46,321 nt of DNA, from positions 1 through 46,321 of the forward strand of contig JAAYAY010000326.1 in assembly GCA_012719125.1 (NCBI GenBank), given 5' to 3'. A program made the position numbers and the translations under genes. This DNA is from Planctomycetaceae bacterium. Its GTDB lineage: Bacteria; Planctomycetota; Planctomycetia; Pirellulales; Thermoguttaceae. Of this stretch, positions 26,371-34,653 are shown in pieces (within the stretch, counting starts at the first letter, position 1; every line of letters starts with the position of its first letter). Below the pieces are notes generated by a model. That model searched no databases, had not been told where the DNA came from, and saw only the letters and a program-made list of their open reading frames with translations.

Positions 26371-27936
26371 TCAGTACACTACGACGCTCTTGTCGGTGAT
26401 CAGTGCAGGGGCGTCGTAGACGGGAATATCCTTGAGCACCGTCTTGTCCCCCTCGGCGACGACGCGGTCGGCCGGCAACTCGTAGATCGCGCCGGTGACC
26501 ATGTCGACCCAAACCGGTTCCTCGAAGGCCACGCCCGTGAACGTGATCTGGGCCGGCGTCGTGGGGTTCTCGTTTTCGGGATGGCTCGACGAGTCCCAGA
26601 AGGCCAGCACGTGCCGGCCGCCGGGTTTCTTTGCGAACAGGTAGGTCGCCGTCTGCTTCGCACATTGGACGTCGCAGGTGAACCCCATAACCGGCTCGAG
26701 CGAACTGTCGAACACTGAGGCCACGTTCTGCACGGTGTAGTAGGCCGGCTTGACCTTCAGCATCCGCCCGTCCTCGTTGCACTTGACCAGTCCCATCCGT
26801 TTCATGAAGCGGTCGGTGCGGGTGCGGATCCAGAGGGGATCGACGAACTTGGTATAGCGTTCCGGATGGTCGTAGGCCGGATCGTAGAAGGTGAAGACCA
26901 GCGAATCGATGCCGTGGCCCAGGTCGCCGATCATGTGCCGGGCGTTCCACTTGCACTGCGTCAGCTCGCTGTTCCACTCGGCCGAGGAGATCTTGGCCGA
27001 GTAGTGGCGGTCCGAGGTTGCCCCCGCCTCGCCCTGCCAGATCTTCACCTCGGGGGCGTAGCGGTGAACCATCTTCGCGAACTCTTCGACTTTGGGATAG
27101 ACGGCGTCGGGGTTGAGTGAATAGTCGTGATAGATGATCCAATGGAACAGGCCTGCCTTGCCTTTCTCGCTGAGGATCTTCATGTAGGGCTCGGCAAAGC
27201 GGACGTTCGGCGAGCTGAGCACCAGGCCGGCGATCCGCGCGTCGGGAATGTGCCGCTTGATGATCTCGGCGGTGCGGATGTTGTTGTCGGCCAGGATCTC
27301 CGGCGAGTTCCCCTTGGCGTTGCTGGGTTCGTTCCAGGTGGACCAGTCTTTCACCCTGTCCTTGTAGTGGCCGGCCAGGGCGTCGATCCAGGCGTCCCAT
27401 GCCGTCAGGCCCACCTCACCGGTCGGAAGTCCGTCGCTCAGGGCCGCCCCGCCGCCCCCCGGATAGATCGGGTTGCCATAGGACGTTTCCATCAGGACGT
27501 CAAGCCCCTGGGCGACCAGGTAGTCTACGATCCGGTCGAGCCAGGCGAAATCGTAGACGCCCTGGACCTTCTCGGTCTTGGCCCAGCCGGCTTGAAGGCG
27601 CACCCGCTTGATTCCCAGCGGCTCGATGTAGGCCTTGAACTGCTCGAAGTCCCCGTAATCGCGATCCAGCATTTCGCATCCGATGGCCAGGCCGGAGCGG
27701 CCCACCTCGCGTGCGCCGCGGGGCTTGATCGTTCCGATCCGCTTCAAGCCGGGCGCTAGCGTCGTCTGCACCCGATCGTGCGTGTAGTCGATCATCGGTT
27801 CTGCGGCAATGTCGGCCGCAGGCAGCAATGCCGGCAACAAAAACACACTCAGAACGGCGAAACAAGGACTGATCCTCGCCAGCTTCCCGGTCCGCGAAGG
27901 TCTCCGCTGGAGCAGGAGGAAGTGTCGCTGAAACAT
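26371..27936 (-). CDS. GH39/clan A-like glycoside hydrolase, tandem paralogue
   Basis: A 521-residue exported enzyme, with a hydrophobic signal segment ending LPAADIAAEP. The acid/base is Glu203 in TWNEPS and the nucleophile candidate is Glu303 in WQGEAG. The middle segment RVRLQAGWAKTEKVQGVYDFAWLD closely parallels ARVQTGWCRCETVKGRYDF of the neighbour, confirming paralogy. It uses a Sec-type signal where its paralogue uses a Tat signal. It lies 131 bases ahead of the paralogue and 60 bases after the GH42-like gene. Confidence 0.75.
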   Translation of the reverse strand: MFQRHFLLLQRRPSRTGKLARISPCFAVLSVFLLPALLPAADIAAEPMIDYTHDRVQTTLAPGLKRIGTIKPRGAREVGRSGLAIGCEMLDRDYGDFEQFKAYIEPLGIKRVRLQAGWAKTEKVQGVYDFAWLDRIVDYLVAQGLDVLMETSYGNPIYPGGGGAALSDGLPTGEVGLTAWDAWIDALAGHYKDRVKDWSTWNEPSNAKGNSPEILADNNIRTAEIIKRHIPDARIAGLVLSSPNVRFAEPYMKILSEKGKAGLFHWIIYHDYSLNPDAVYPKVEEFAKMVHRYAPEVKIWQGEAGATSDRHYSAKISSAEWNSELTQCKWNARHMIGDLGHGIDSLVFTFYDPAYDHPERYTKFVDPLWIRTRTDRFMKRMGLVKCNEDGRMLKVKPAYYTVQNVASVFDSSLEPVMGFTCDVQCAKQTATYLFAKKPGGRHVLAFWDSSSHPENENPTTPAQITFTGVAFEEPVWVDMVTGAIYELPADRVVAEGDKTVLKDIPVYDAPALITDKSVVVY

Positions 27937-27996
27937 GATTCACTCTCCGATACTAGGGCTAATTTTCCAACGTCAGAGCCGATTGCCTCACCCTGT

Positions 27997-30705
27997 TTAT
28001 CGTGTCCTGCCAGCTCGAAGGAGACCGTCGGCACCGCATCTGCGAGCCAGCTCGGCGGCGGCCGTTGCGCCCGCATCGACCTGGCCTGCTCGTAGCAGCG
28101 ACAACACTTTCTGCAAGTCGGCGGAAAGGGCGGCGTCGGGCGGGCCTCCGCGTTTGACACCGGCACGCCACAGCGCCCGGCGAGAGTTGGCCACGTTCTC
28201 CGCCGCAGTCAGCGACTTGTCCGAATACAAGGCTACGACCGTATAGCACTCGATCCTGGGAACCACCACGGTCGCCCAACCGTCGGCCACCTCGACGGGC
28301 AACGGCTGTGAGCGGCTTGGCTCGTCGGGAGTGATCGCCAATGCCTCGGTCACCGCCAGTCCGGCCGGCAATCGCAGACGCCAGCGATTCCCTTCGACCG
28401 GGCGGAAACAGTCGCCTTCCAGGTCGATGTCTCCATTGACCAGGTGCAAGGCGAGTACCTGCCGGGTGTCGTCGAGCCAAAGATCGGCCCAGACGAGGGG
28501 AGAGGCTTCGGTTTGAAGGATCTGGTCGGGCCCGAGGGCGCGATGTACGAGAGCCGGCAGATCTTGAGCCGGCGTCTTGGCGGCCGAAGAAGGGTTCTTC
28601 CACGCCTGGGCGTATTGCATTAGATCTTCCGGCCGGATTTCGAACAAGCCGTCGCCCGGCGTCGCCAGTGTTTCGCCGGCGGGGCGAGCCACGGCGTCGG
28701 CATCGTAGAGGGCCGGACAGACCACGCTGAGGACGCGTCCGCCCCGGGCCTGAAATGCCCGGACCGCTTCACGCTGGGCGTCGGAAAAACAGTCGACGCC
28801 GGGCAAGACCAGCACCTGGTATCGCGAGAGACGTTCCATGGCGACCCGTTCATCGCCCAGCAGCGGGTGCCACCAGCAGTTGACTTCGTAAGGCACGCGA
28901 GACTCTTCCAGGAGTTGAGCGCAGGCAATAAACCAGGCGGTGTAACGTGTTTCCGTCAGGCCGAAGGCCTTGAACCGCCGCCAGGCGTGAGTCGGCAGCG
29001 AATAGACCAGGCCCACATTGGCCACCCGCTCTCGCCGGGCGAACAGGGCGCGATGTTGCTGAACGAAGCGGCACGATTGGGCTTCCGTGTCGTAGAACCA
29101 GCCGGTGGCGCCGGGGGCGGTAGACCAGGGCATGGGCAATCCGCCGGTGGCCCAGCCTTGTCCGAGGATCATCCGCAACCGGCTTTGAGCGGCCTGGGGG
29201 GCCTGCATCAGCGACGACATGCAGAGCCAGACCGGGCGCTGATAGTCGCCTGCGGCCTGGCCGACCTTTGCCGCCAGGTTGTCCTTGGCCCGCTTCTGCG
29301 GCGTGAGCGATCCGCCGCCGGTCTCGGTGAAGGTCGCATCGCCGATCTGCGAGAGCGCCACGGAGTTGGCCCAGGTTCCGTCGGCACCCCACTGGTTGCC
29401 GCAGACGGCCAAGGGATGGCCGGCCTTCTGTCTCGCGGTTGCCACTGCGTCGCGCCAGCGATCGATCGAGGCGGCATAGTGGTATTGGATATAGGCTCGA
29501 AGCAGCGGGTCCGCCAACACGGCGTCGCGCCCCTTGTCGATCGTCGGCTGTGCCTTCCGGACGTACTCCACAATATCCAGAGCGGCCGGGTCGTCGACGC
29601 GGGCCTGGCGGAATTGCTCGGCAGACCATCGATTGCTCAGCCAGTCGCGAAAGCCGTCCCGGCAGCGGTCGCAGAAACAGCCCTTGCCCCACTTCATGAA
29701 CGAGGGGACGCAGATATTGTCCTGGGTGAGCAGGTCCACTTCCGGCGCGATCCGCGTGAACTGTTCCTTGTAGTAGGTGTGCCAGGCGGGCGAGTTGTGG
29801 CACATGTGATAGCCGGGCCACAGGCGTCCACCGAGGATCTCCGATCCGTCCAGCTCCCGGGCCACTCCATCTTTGCGGAGTTGATCGGCCATGGGATCGT
29901 CGATCGACAAGTGGTTGTACTCCTGCTCCCAGTGCCCGCCGCCCACGGCGATGCCCCGCTGGGTGAAGTAGCCGTCCCAATTGAGATACACGCCGTTGTG
30001 GCCGGCCACCACGTCGGGATCGAGCGTCTCAATCAATCGCTGGCGGTCGTCTCGCAGACGGACGGCCGTGCGCGAGGCGTTGAACAGATTCTGCGGATTC
30101 CACCACGCCCGATCCTTGCGGGTGAGGCGGAAACCCTCGACCGAATAGAAACAGGGCAGGCGATTTGGCGCCCTGGCATGAACGATGCAACGAACCTCCC
30201 GGCACGAGCCGCTGGAAAACGACACCTGGCAACTCGCCCAGTCGCCGGCCACCAGTTCGACCTGGCTCTCGCTGAGGACCCGATCGTCGGCATCCACCAC
30301 GGTGGCCCAAATCGCGAGCATCGGATCCTTGGAGCTCTCGAGTGCCGAATTGACCGAAACCTCGAACAGGTAGTCGGCGTTGGGATCGACGACCGCCGAC
30401 AACTGGGCGCCGCCGTCCGCCGCCTCCTGCCGCACCAGGGCGGCCCCGTTGCCGCGCACGCTCCGGCTGGTGTACCAGCGGACGATGGCCCGACGCCATG
30501 GCCGGATGCCGTTCTCCGCCGGCGTGTACACTCCCGCCTGGCAGCCGCCCACGGCGGCGGCCGGCATCGCGATGACCAGCGCGTCGCGGACCCAATCGGG
30601 CGAGGACTGGGTATCGGGTATCGGCTGGTCTGCCGCCAATACCGGATTGCTGGAAAGACATCCCAAGAGAAGCAGGAAGATCGCTAACGCACCACACTTC
30701 CTCAT
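27997..30705 (-). CDS. large exported GH42-like glycosidase/carbohydrate enzyme, first gene of the operon
   Basis: A 902-residue protein. The N-terminus (MRKCGALAIFLLLLGCLSSN) contains a lipobox-like LLGC at Cys16, so it may be a lipoprotein; cleavage after LA further on is the alternative. An N-terminal jelly-roll-like carbohydrate module (120-250) is followed by a TIM-barrel-like region (YLNWDGYFTQRG; CFCDRCRDGFRDWL) and a flavodoxin-like domain (YQVLVLPGVDCFSDAQREAVRAF) of the kind that follows the barrel in GH42 beta-galactosidases. The catalytic pair is not obvious by eye. TGGTGAGAAT precedes ATG 30705. A regulated promoter lies at 30757-30812. Confidence 0.65.
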   Translation of the reverse strand: MRKCGALAIFLLLLGCLSSNPVLAADQPIPDTQSSPDWVRDALVIAMPAAAVGGCQAGVYTPAENGIRPWRRAIVRWYTSRSVRGNGAALVRQEAADGGAQLSAVVDPNADYLFEVSVNSALESSKDPMLAIWATVVDADDRVLSESQVELVAGDWASCQVSFSSGSCREVRCIVHARAPNRLPCFYSVEGFRLTRKDRAWWNPQNLFNASRTAVRLRDDRQRLIETLDPDVVAGHNGVYLNWDGYFTQRGIAVGGGHWEQEYNHLSIDDPMADQLRKDGVARELDGSEILGGRLWPGYHMCHNSPAWHTYYKEQFTRIAPEVDLLTQDNICVPSFMKWGKGCFCDRCRDGFRDWLSNRWSAEQFRQARVDDPAALDIVEYVRKAQPTIDKGRDAVLADPLLRAYIQYHYAASIDRWRDAVATARQKAGHPLAVCGNQWGADGTWANSVALSQIGDATFTETGGGSLTPQKRAKDNLAAKVGQAAGDYQRPVWLCMSSLMQAPQAAQSRLRMILGQGWATGGLPMPWSTAPGATGWFYDTEAQSCRFVQQHRALFARRERVANVGLVYSLPTHAWRRFKAFGLTETRYTAWFIACAQLLEESRVPYEVNCWWHPLLGDERVAMERLSRYQVLVLPGVDCFSDAQREAVRAFQARGGRVLSVVCPALYDADAVARPAGETLATPGDGLFEIRPEDLMQYAQAWKNPSSAAKTPAQDLPALVHRALGPDQILQTEASPLVWADLWLDDTRQVLALHLVNGDIDLEGDCFRPVEGNRWRLRLPAGLAVTEALAITPDEPSRSQPLPVEVADGWATVVVPRIECYTVVALYSDKSLTAAENVANSRRALWRAGVKRGGPPDAALSADLQKVLSLLRAGQVDAGATAAAELARRCGADGLLRAGRTR

Positions 30706-30756
30706 ATTCTCACCAACGAAACACCATGGATTCTGCTTCTTGATCGTTTCGCTTCG

Positions 30757-30812
30757 ATTCTCGGCCTCCCCATGGCTGGCGTCAATGCACGATCGCGCAA
30801 ATAATGTAAGAA
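30757..30812 (-). promoter_or_regulatory. operon promoter with conserved operator (site 1)
   Basis: Minus-strand reading: TTCTTACATT at 30812-30803, CGC at 30797-30795, then CATTGAC ending at 30781. TTGACG (30785-30780), a 17-base spacer and GAGAAT (30762-30757) form the promoter. The block matches 32070-32126 at 25 of the first 33 positions and repeats GAGAATCG at the -10. It faces the eight-gene operon, 52 bases before its start codon, and the XylR-type gene lies on the other side. Confidence 0.65.
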
Positions 30813-30869
30813 TACTGGCCACAGGTCCGGAGCTTGTTCCCTAGCACCACACTGCCTGGAGAATCGCCG

Positions 30870-32036
30870 ATGCACTCGTCCAAGTATCCGCAAGTCGCCC
30901 TGCTCATCGACACCGCGACCGATTGGGGACGCCGCATGATTCGGGGGATCGCGCGCTACGCGCAGCAACAAGGAGGCTGGGACCTGTGGTTGGAGCAACG
31001 CTGCCAGTACGCCCCGGGACGCTTGCCGCCGGGATGGCGCGGCGACGGCGTGATCGCCCGAGTCGCCGACCGAGCCATGGCCCGGCACCTGGCCCAGGCA
31101 TCGGGCGTCGTCGTCAATGTCTCCACAGCCCGCATTCCGGGGGCAACCTTTCCCACGGTGACCGCCGATCTTCAGGCCGCGGCGAAACTGGCCATCGAGC
31201 ACCTGCTGGATCAGGGATTCCAGCACTTCGCCTACTATGCGCCGATGTCGCTGTCGTTCGTCGAAGACCATCATCACAGTTTCGTTGAAACGCTTGCCGG
31301 ACTGGGTTATTCGTGCTCGCTGCTGCACGCGCCTTCCGGCAAGCGACCCGGCGAAGGGTGGCAGAGGCACCAGAAGAGGCTGGAACGCTGGATCAACGAC
31401 CTGCCCAAACCGGTTGCCATGCTCACTTGGACGGGGCGGCGAGGACGCGACGTGATCTACGCCTGCCGCACGCTGGGGCTCTCCGTGCCCGAGCAGGTCG
31501 CCGTCCTGGCGGCCGACGACGACACACTCCTGTGCGAGACGTGCAACCCGCCGTTGTCGGGTGTAGCCCTGACCTCGGAGCGAATCGGTTTTGAGGCAGC
31601 CGCCTTGCTGGATCGCATGCTGCGTGGAGGGAAGGCGCCGGCCAAACCCCTGCTCATCGAGCCGACGCGAATCATCGTGCGACAATCGACCGACACGCTG
31701 GCGATCGACGACGCGGATCTGGCACGTGCGATCGCCTTCATCCGCACCCATGCCTCCTCGCCGATCCAGGTCGGCGATATCCTCCGGGCAGTTCCCATCT
31801 CGCGGCGGTCGCTCGACCGGCGGTTCCAGCAAACGCTGGGCCGCACGCCGGCCGAGGAAATCCGCCGCGTGCGTCTGGAGCGAGCCAGCCGGCTTCTGGC
31901 CGACACCGACATGCCGATCCCCAACGTCGCCGCCAGTTCGGGCTTCGGCTCCCGCGAGTACTTCGCCCGTGCGTTCAGAATGCAGACAGGGCTCAGCCCT
32001 CGCCAGTATCGCAACCGCGTTCAGGCCCGGGCGTGA
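30870..32036 (+). CDS. second XylR-type transcriptional regulator
   Basis: A 388-residue regulator with the same architecture as the one at 17232: a LacI-like sensor (VALLIDTATDWGRRMIRGIARYAQQQ; EQVAVLAADDDTLLCETCNPPLSGV) and a C-terminal AraC-type HTH (IQVGDILRAVPISRRSLDRRFQQTLGRTPAEEI; PNVAASSGFGSREYFARAFRMQTGLSPRQYR). GGAGAA lies 7 bases before ATG 30870. It is divergent from the eight-gene operon, so it probably controls that operon in response to a sugar. The paired conserved sites at 30778-30812 and 32070-32104 are the natural candidates for its binding sites. Confidence 0.9.
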   Translation: MHSSKYPQVALLIDTATDWGRRMIRGIARYAQQQGGWDLWLEQRCQYAPGRLPPGWRGDGVIARVADRAMARHLAQASGVVVNVSTARIPGATFPTVTADLQAAAKLAIEHLLDQGFQHFAYYAPMSLSFVEDHHHSFVETLAGLGYSCSLLHAPSGKRPGEGWQRHQKRLERWINDLPKPVAMLTWTGRRGRDVIYACRTLGLSVPEQVAVLAADDDTLLCETCNPPLSGVALTSERIGFEAAALLDRMLRGGKAPAKPLLIEPTRIIVRQSTDTLAIDDADLARAIAFIRTHASSPIQVGDILRAVPISRRSLDRRFQQTLGRTPAEEIRRVRLERASRLLADTDMPIPNVAASSGFGSREYFARAFRMQTGLSPRQYRNRVQARA

Positions 32037-32069
32037 GCGGTGTCCCGACATGGCAAGGGTTGTCTCAAT

Positions 32070-32126
32070 TTCTTACATTTCTTACGCAATTGCTCATTGA
32101 CCCGCATGCGTCGTCGATACGAGAAT
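32070..32126 (+). promoter_or_regulatory. promoter with conserved operator (site 2) before the Gfo/Idh/MocA gene
   Basis: TTCTTACATT (32070-32079), CGC (32085-32087) and CATTGAC (32095-32101) recur in the same order and spacing as in site 1. TTGACC (32097-32102), 18 bases, then GAGAATCG (32121-32128) make the promoter. It faces the gene at 32320, with an untranslated leader of about 190 bases. Confidence 0.65.
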
Positions 32127-32319
32127 CGGTGCGGGGCCGAATACGCGACGACAACATGGCCTCGACCAAGAACGCTTTTTGAATGTCGACTGCACGGTCG
32201 GCGGCGAAGGGAATGGGAGATGTGGAAGACCTTGTTGGCGCTCTTATTGCTGTGCAGCGCACCATTCTGCACTTCAAGACTCGATGAGAAAACAGAAAAG
32301 GATACTGGAGGGCCCTACG

Positions 32320-33729
32320 ATGGGTGACGAAAGACGAATTCTTCCGAACAAGAAGCAGTGGTCCCCGAAAACCGCAATGTCGCGGCGGCGCTTTCTGGCC
32401 CGATTGGGCCAGGCTGCCGGCGCGGTCGCGGCACCCCTGTTCGTGCCGGGGGCCGTCTTGGGCTTCAGCGGCAAAACAGCACCCAGCAACCGCATCGGCA
32501 TCGGTTTCATCGGGCTGGGCCGGCAGGCCATCCACGCAAACATGTCGGTCTTCATGCGATCCGGCTACTGCCAGACGGTAGCCTTGTGCGATGTCGATCG
32601 CTGGCGGCTGCACGTGGAAGATATTCCCAACATCGCCGCGGTGGCAAGAAAGAACCAATGGGATGTGGCGCTCTTGAAGGATACGCTTCGCACCACCGAT
32701 TTCCGGGAATTGCTTGCCCACAAGGACGTTGACGCCGTGATGATCAGTACGCCCGATCATTGGCACGTGCCGATGGCTTTGGCCGCGATCAAAGCCGGCA
32801 AGGACGTCGCCCTCGAAAAGCCGATCGGACTGGCGATCGCCCACGGCCGAGTGTTGGCCGACGCCGCGGCCCGGTCGAAGATCGTGTTTCGCACCGACAG
32901 CAATTGGCGATCCGAACCGGAGTTGTTCCGAGTGGCGGGCCTGGTTCGGACGGGCAAGATCGGCCAGATCAAGAGGATCCGTTTCGCCGTGCCCATTTAC
33001 CCGGTTCCGAAACCGAACGAAGCAACGGCGCCCGTCCCGGAAGCTTTGGACTACGAGATGTGGCAGGGCCCGGCCCAGCGGCGTCCCTATGTGGAAGACC
33101 TCGTTCATCCCTGCGGGAAGATCGGGCGTCCCGGCTGGTACAACAATCGCCTCTACTGCGACGGAGCCATAAGCAATTGGGGGCACCATCCTGCCGACCT
33201 TGCCCAATGGGCCAATGACACCGAACGGTCCGGGCCGGTGGAAGTGGAAGGTCGCGGCGAGTTTCCGCCGATTGACCAGCTTTACAACACCCTTGAGGAG
33301 TTCCACGTCCGTTACCGCTATGCCAGCGGGGTTGAGGTGGATTATATCGGCCGCAAGGAATACCCCGACGGCGAAGGATACGTGCGGTTCGAGGGAACCG
33401 AAGGATGGATTTGCGGTTGGCGCGCCCCCAATCGGATCGAGGCGGAGCCGAAGTCAATTCTGGACGCCGAAGTCAAGTACGAGGATTTCCCGTTTGTGTT
33501 AAGAAACGAAAAGACCGACTTCATCGAATGCGTCCGCTCGCGCGCCCAGACGCTCGAAGACGCCGAAGTGGGCCATCGGGCCAGCACCGTGGTGCAATTG
33601 GGCTACATCGCGTGCCAATTGGGGAGGAAACTCACCTGGGATCCCGACAAGGAAGAATTCCCCGGCGATGACGAAGCGAATCGATTGGTTCGCGGCCAAC
33701 CGGGACTGCCTCCTTGGTCGATCGCCTAG
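32320..33729 (+). CDS. Tat-exported Gfo/Idh/MocA-family oxidoreductase
   Basis: A 469-residue protein with GGAGGG 8 bases before ATG 32320. A twin-arginine signal (SRRRFLARLG) is followed by a Rossmann domain starting IGIGFIGLGRQA, with the family EKP motif in VALEKPIGLA and a conserved STPDHWHVPMALAA. The C-terminal alpha/beta domain (WQGPAQRRPY; WGHHPADLAQWA) is of the type found in planctomycete GH109-like and sugar 3-dehydrogenase proteins. It likely oxidises a sugar or glycoside in the periplasm with tightly bound NAD. It is followed by a DUF1080 gene 74 bases on, a pairing typical of 3-keto-glycoside pathways. Confidence 0.88.
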   Translation: MGDERRILPNKKQWSPKTAMSRRRFLARLGQAAGAVAAPLFVPGAVLGFSGKTAPSNRIGIGFIGLGRQAIHANMSVFMRSGYCQTVALCDVDRWRLHVEDIPNIAAVARKNQWDVALLKDTLRTTDFRELLAHKDVDAVMISTPDHWHVPMALAAIKAGKDVALEKPIGLAIAHGRVLADAAARSKIVFRTDSNWRSEPELFRVAGLVRTGKIGQIKRIRFAVPIYPVPKPNEATAPVPEALDYEMWQGPAQRRPYVEDLVHPCGKIGRPGWYNNRLYCDGAISNWGHHPADLAQWANDTERSGPVEVEGRGEFPPIDQLYNTLEEFHVRYRYASGVEVDYIGRKEYPDGEGYVRFEGTEGWICGWRAPNRIEAEPKSILDAEVKYEDFPFVLRNEKTDFIECVRSRAQTLEDAEVGHRASTVVQLGYIACQLGRKLTWDPDKEEFPGDDEANRLVRGQPGLPPWSIA

Positions 33730-33803
33730 CGGGCCAGTGCCCGTGCCGCCCGAAAAGCGATCTCTTATCCAATCGTTGATCATTTCGTCAGTGAGGAAAG
33801 CAA

Positions 33804-34574
33804 ATGGAGAAAATGAGAACCCTATTGGCTGCTGTCTGCTTGGTTTCATGTTTGTCCGGCCTTGCGATCGCCCAGCAGAACTGGCCGCCGTCGCCTGTGG
33901 CAACGTTCAAAGACGGCGTCTACTCCGTGCCCGACGAAAAAGGAAACGTCGTCGCCGCTTATGATCAGGCGGCGACGCGGGATCTGTGCCTGGATTCGGA
34001 GTCCGGAAACTGGACGGACGCTCAAGGGAATCTCAATCCGGACTGGGAAATCAAAGACGGCGTCATCCGACGTCTGGGCGGCACCAAAGACTTGTTTCTC
34101 AAAGGCGAGTTCACCGACTTCATTCTCGAATTTGAGTTCAAGGTTTCGTTTGCCGGCAATTCGGGCGTCTTCTTCCATAGCTGGAACGAAGGCGACAGGG
34201 CCCGGGGGCACGAATACCAGATTATCGACGATGCGAACCGCCCCATCCATCCGCAACTCCCCCGCTACTTCACCGGCAGCTTCTACACGCTCTTCCATCG
34301 TTACGATGCCGCCGGCCCGATGATTCATCTGGGATACAACAAGGGGAAGATCCTGGTCATGGGAAACCATGTCGAGCTGTGGCTTAACGACAAACTGGCC
34401 GTCAACGTCGAAGCGGAATCGCCGCTCTGGAATTGTCTGGTCAGCAACAGCCGCTATCACGAAGACAAACGGTTCGGCCATCTCAACGGTGGACGAATCG
34501 CCCTGCAGAATCACGACCATGAGGCCTGGTTCAAAAACGTCAAGCTGACCGTTCTGTCCAAGAAGGAAGTCTAG
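33804..34574 (+). CDS. DUF1080 (3-keto-disaccharide hydrolase-like) exported protein
   Basis: A 256-residue protein with a signal peptide (residues 1-23, ending AIAQ). The rest is one concanavalin-like beta-sandwich: DWEIKDGVIRRLGGTKDLFL, ILEFEFKVSFAGNSGVFF and the closing IALQNHDHEAWFKNVKL that typifies DUF1080. Some members hydrolyse 3-keto-glycosides, which fits its place behind a Gfo/Idh/MocA dehydrogenase. GAGGAAAG lies 4-5 bases before the ATG. An insert of about 45 residues at the front (VATFKDGVYSVPDEKGN) is not part of the core domain. Confidence 0.87.
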   Translation: MEKMRTLLAAVCLVSCLSGLAIAQQNWPPSPVATFKDGVYSVPDEKGNVVAAYDQAATRDLCLDSESGNWTDAQGNLNPDWEIKDGVIRRLGGTKDLFLKGEFTDFILEFEFKVSFAGNSGVFFHSWNEGDRARGHEYQIIDDANRPIHPQLPRYFTGSFYTLFHRYDAAGPMIHLGYNKGKILVMGNHVELWLNDKLAVNVEAESPLWNCLVSNSRYHEDKRFGHLNGGRIALQNHDHEAWFKNVKLTVLSKKEV

Positions 34575-34624
34575 TGTCTTTGTGCTGGACTTGTGCGCAC
34601 GGTGAGCGCATGTTTGTGAAGATT

Positions 34625-34649
34625 GGGTTGCGGGCTTGCCCCGCTTTGG
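34625..34649. repeat. 25-bp intergenic repeat, copy 2
   Basis: GGGTTGCGGGCTTGCCCCGC plus TTTGG, 24 of 25 positions shared with 23947-23971. It lies between the convergent DUF1080 and GHL10 genes, and the hairpin GCGGG/CCCGC could assist termination for the minus-strand gene. Confidence 0.75.
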
Positions 34650-34653
34650 AGCG

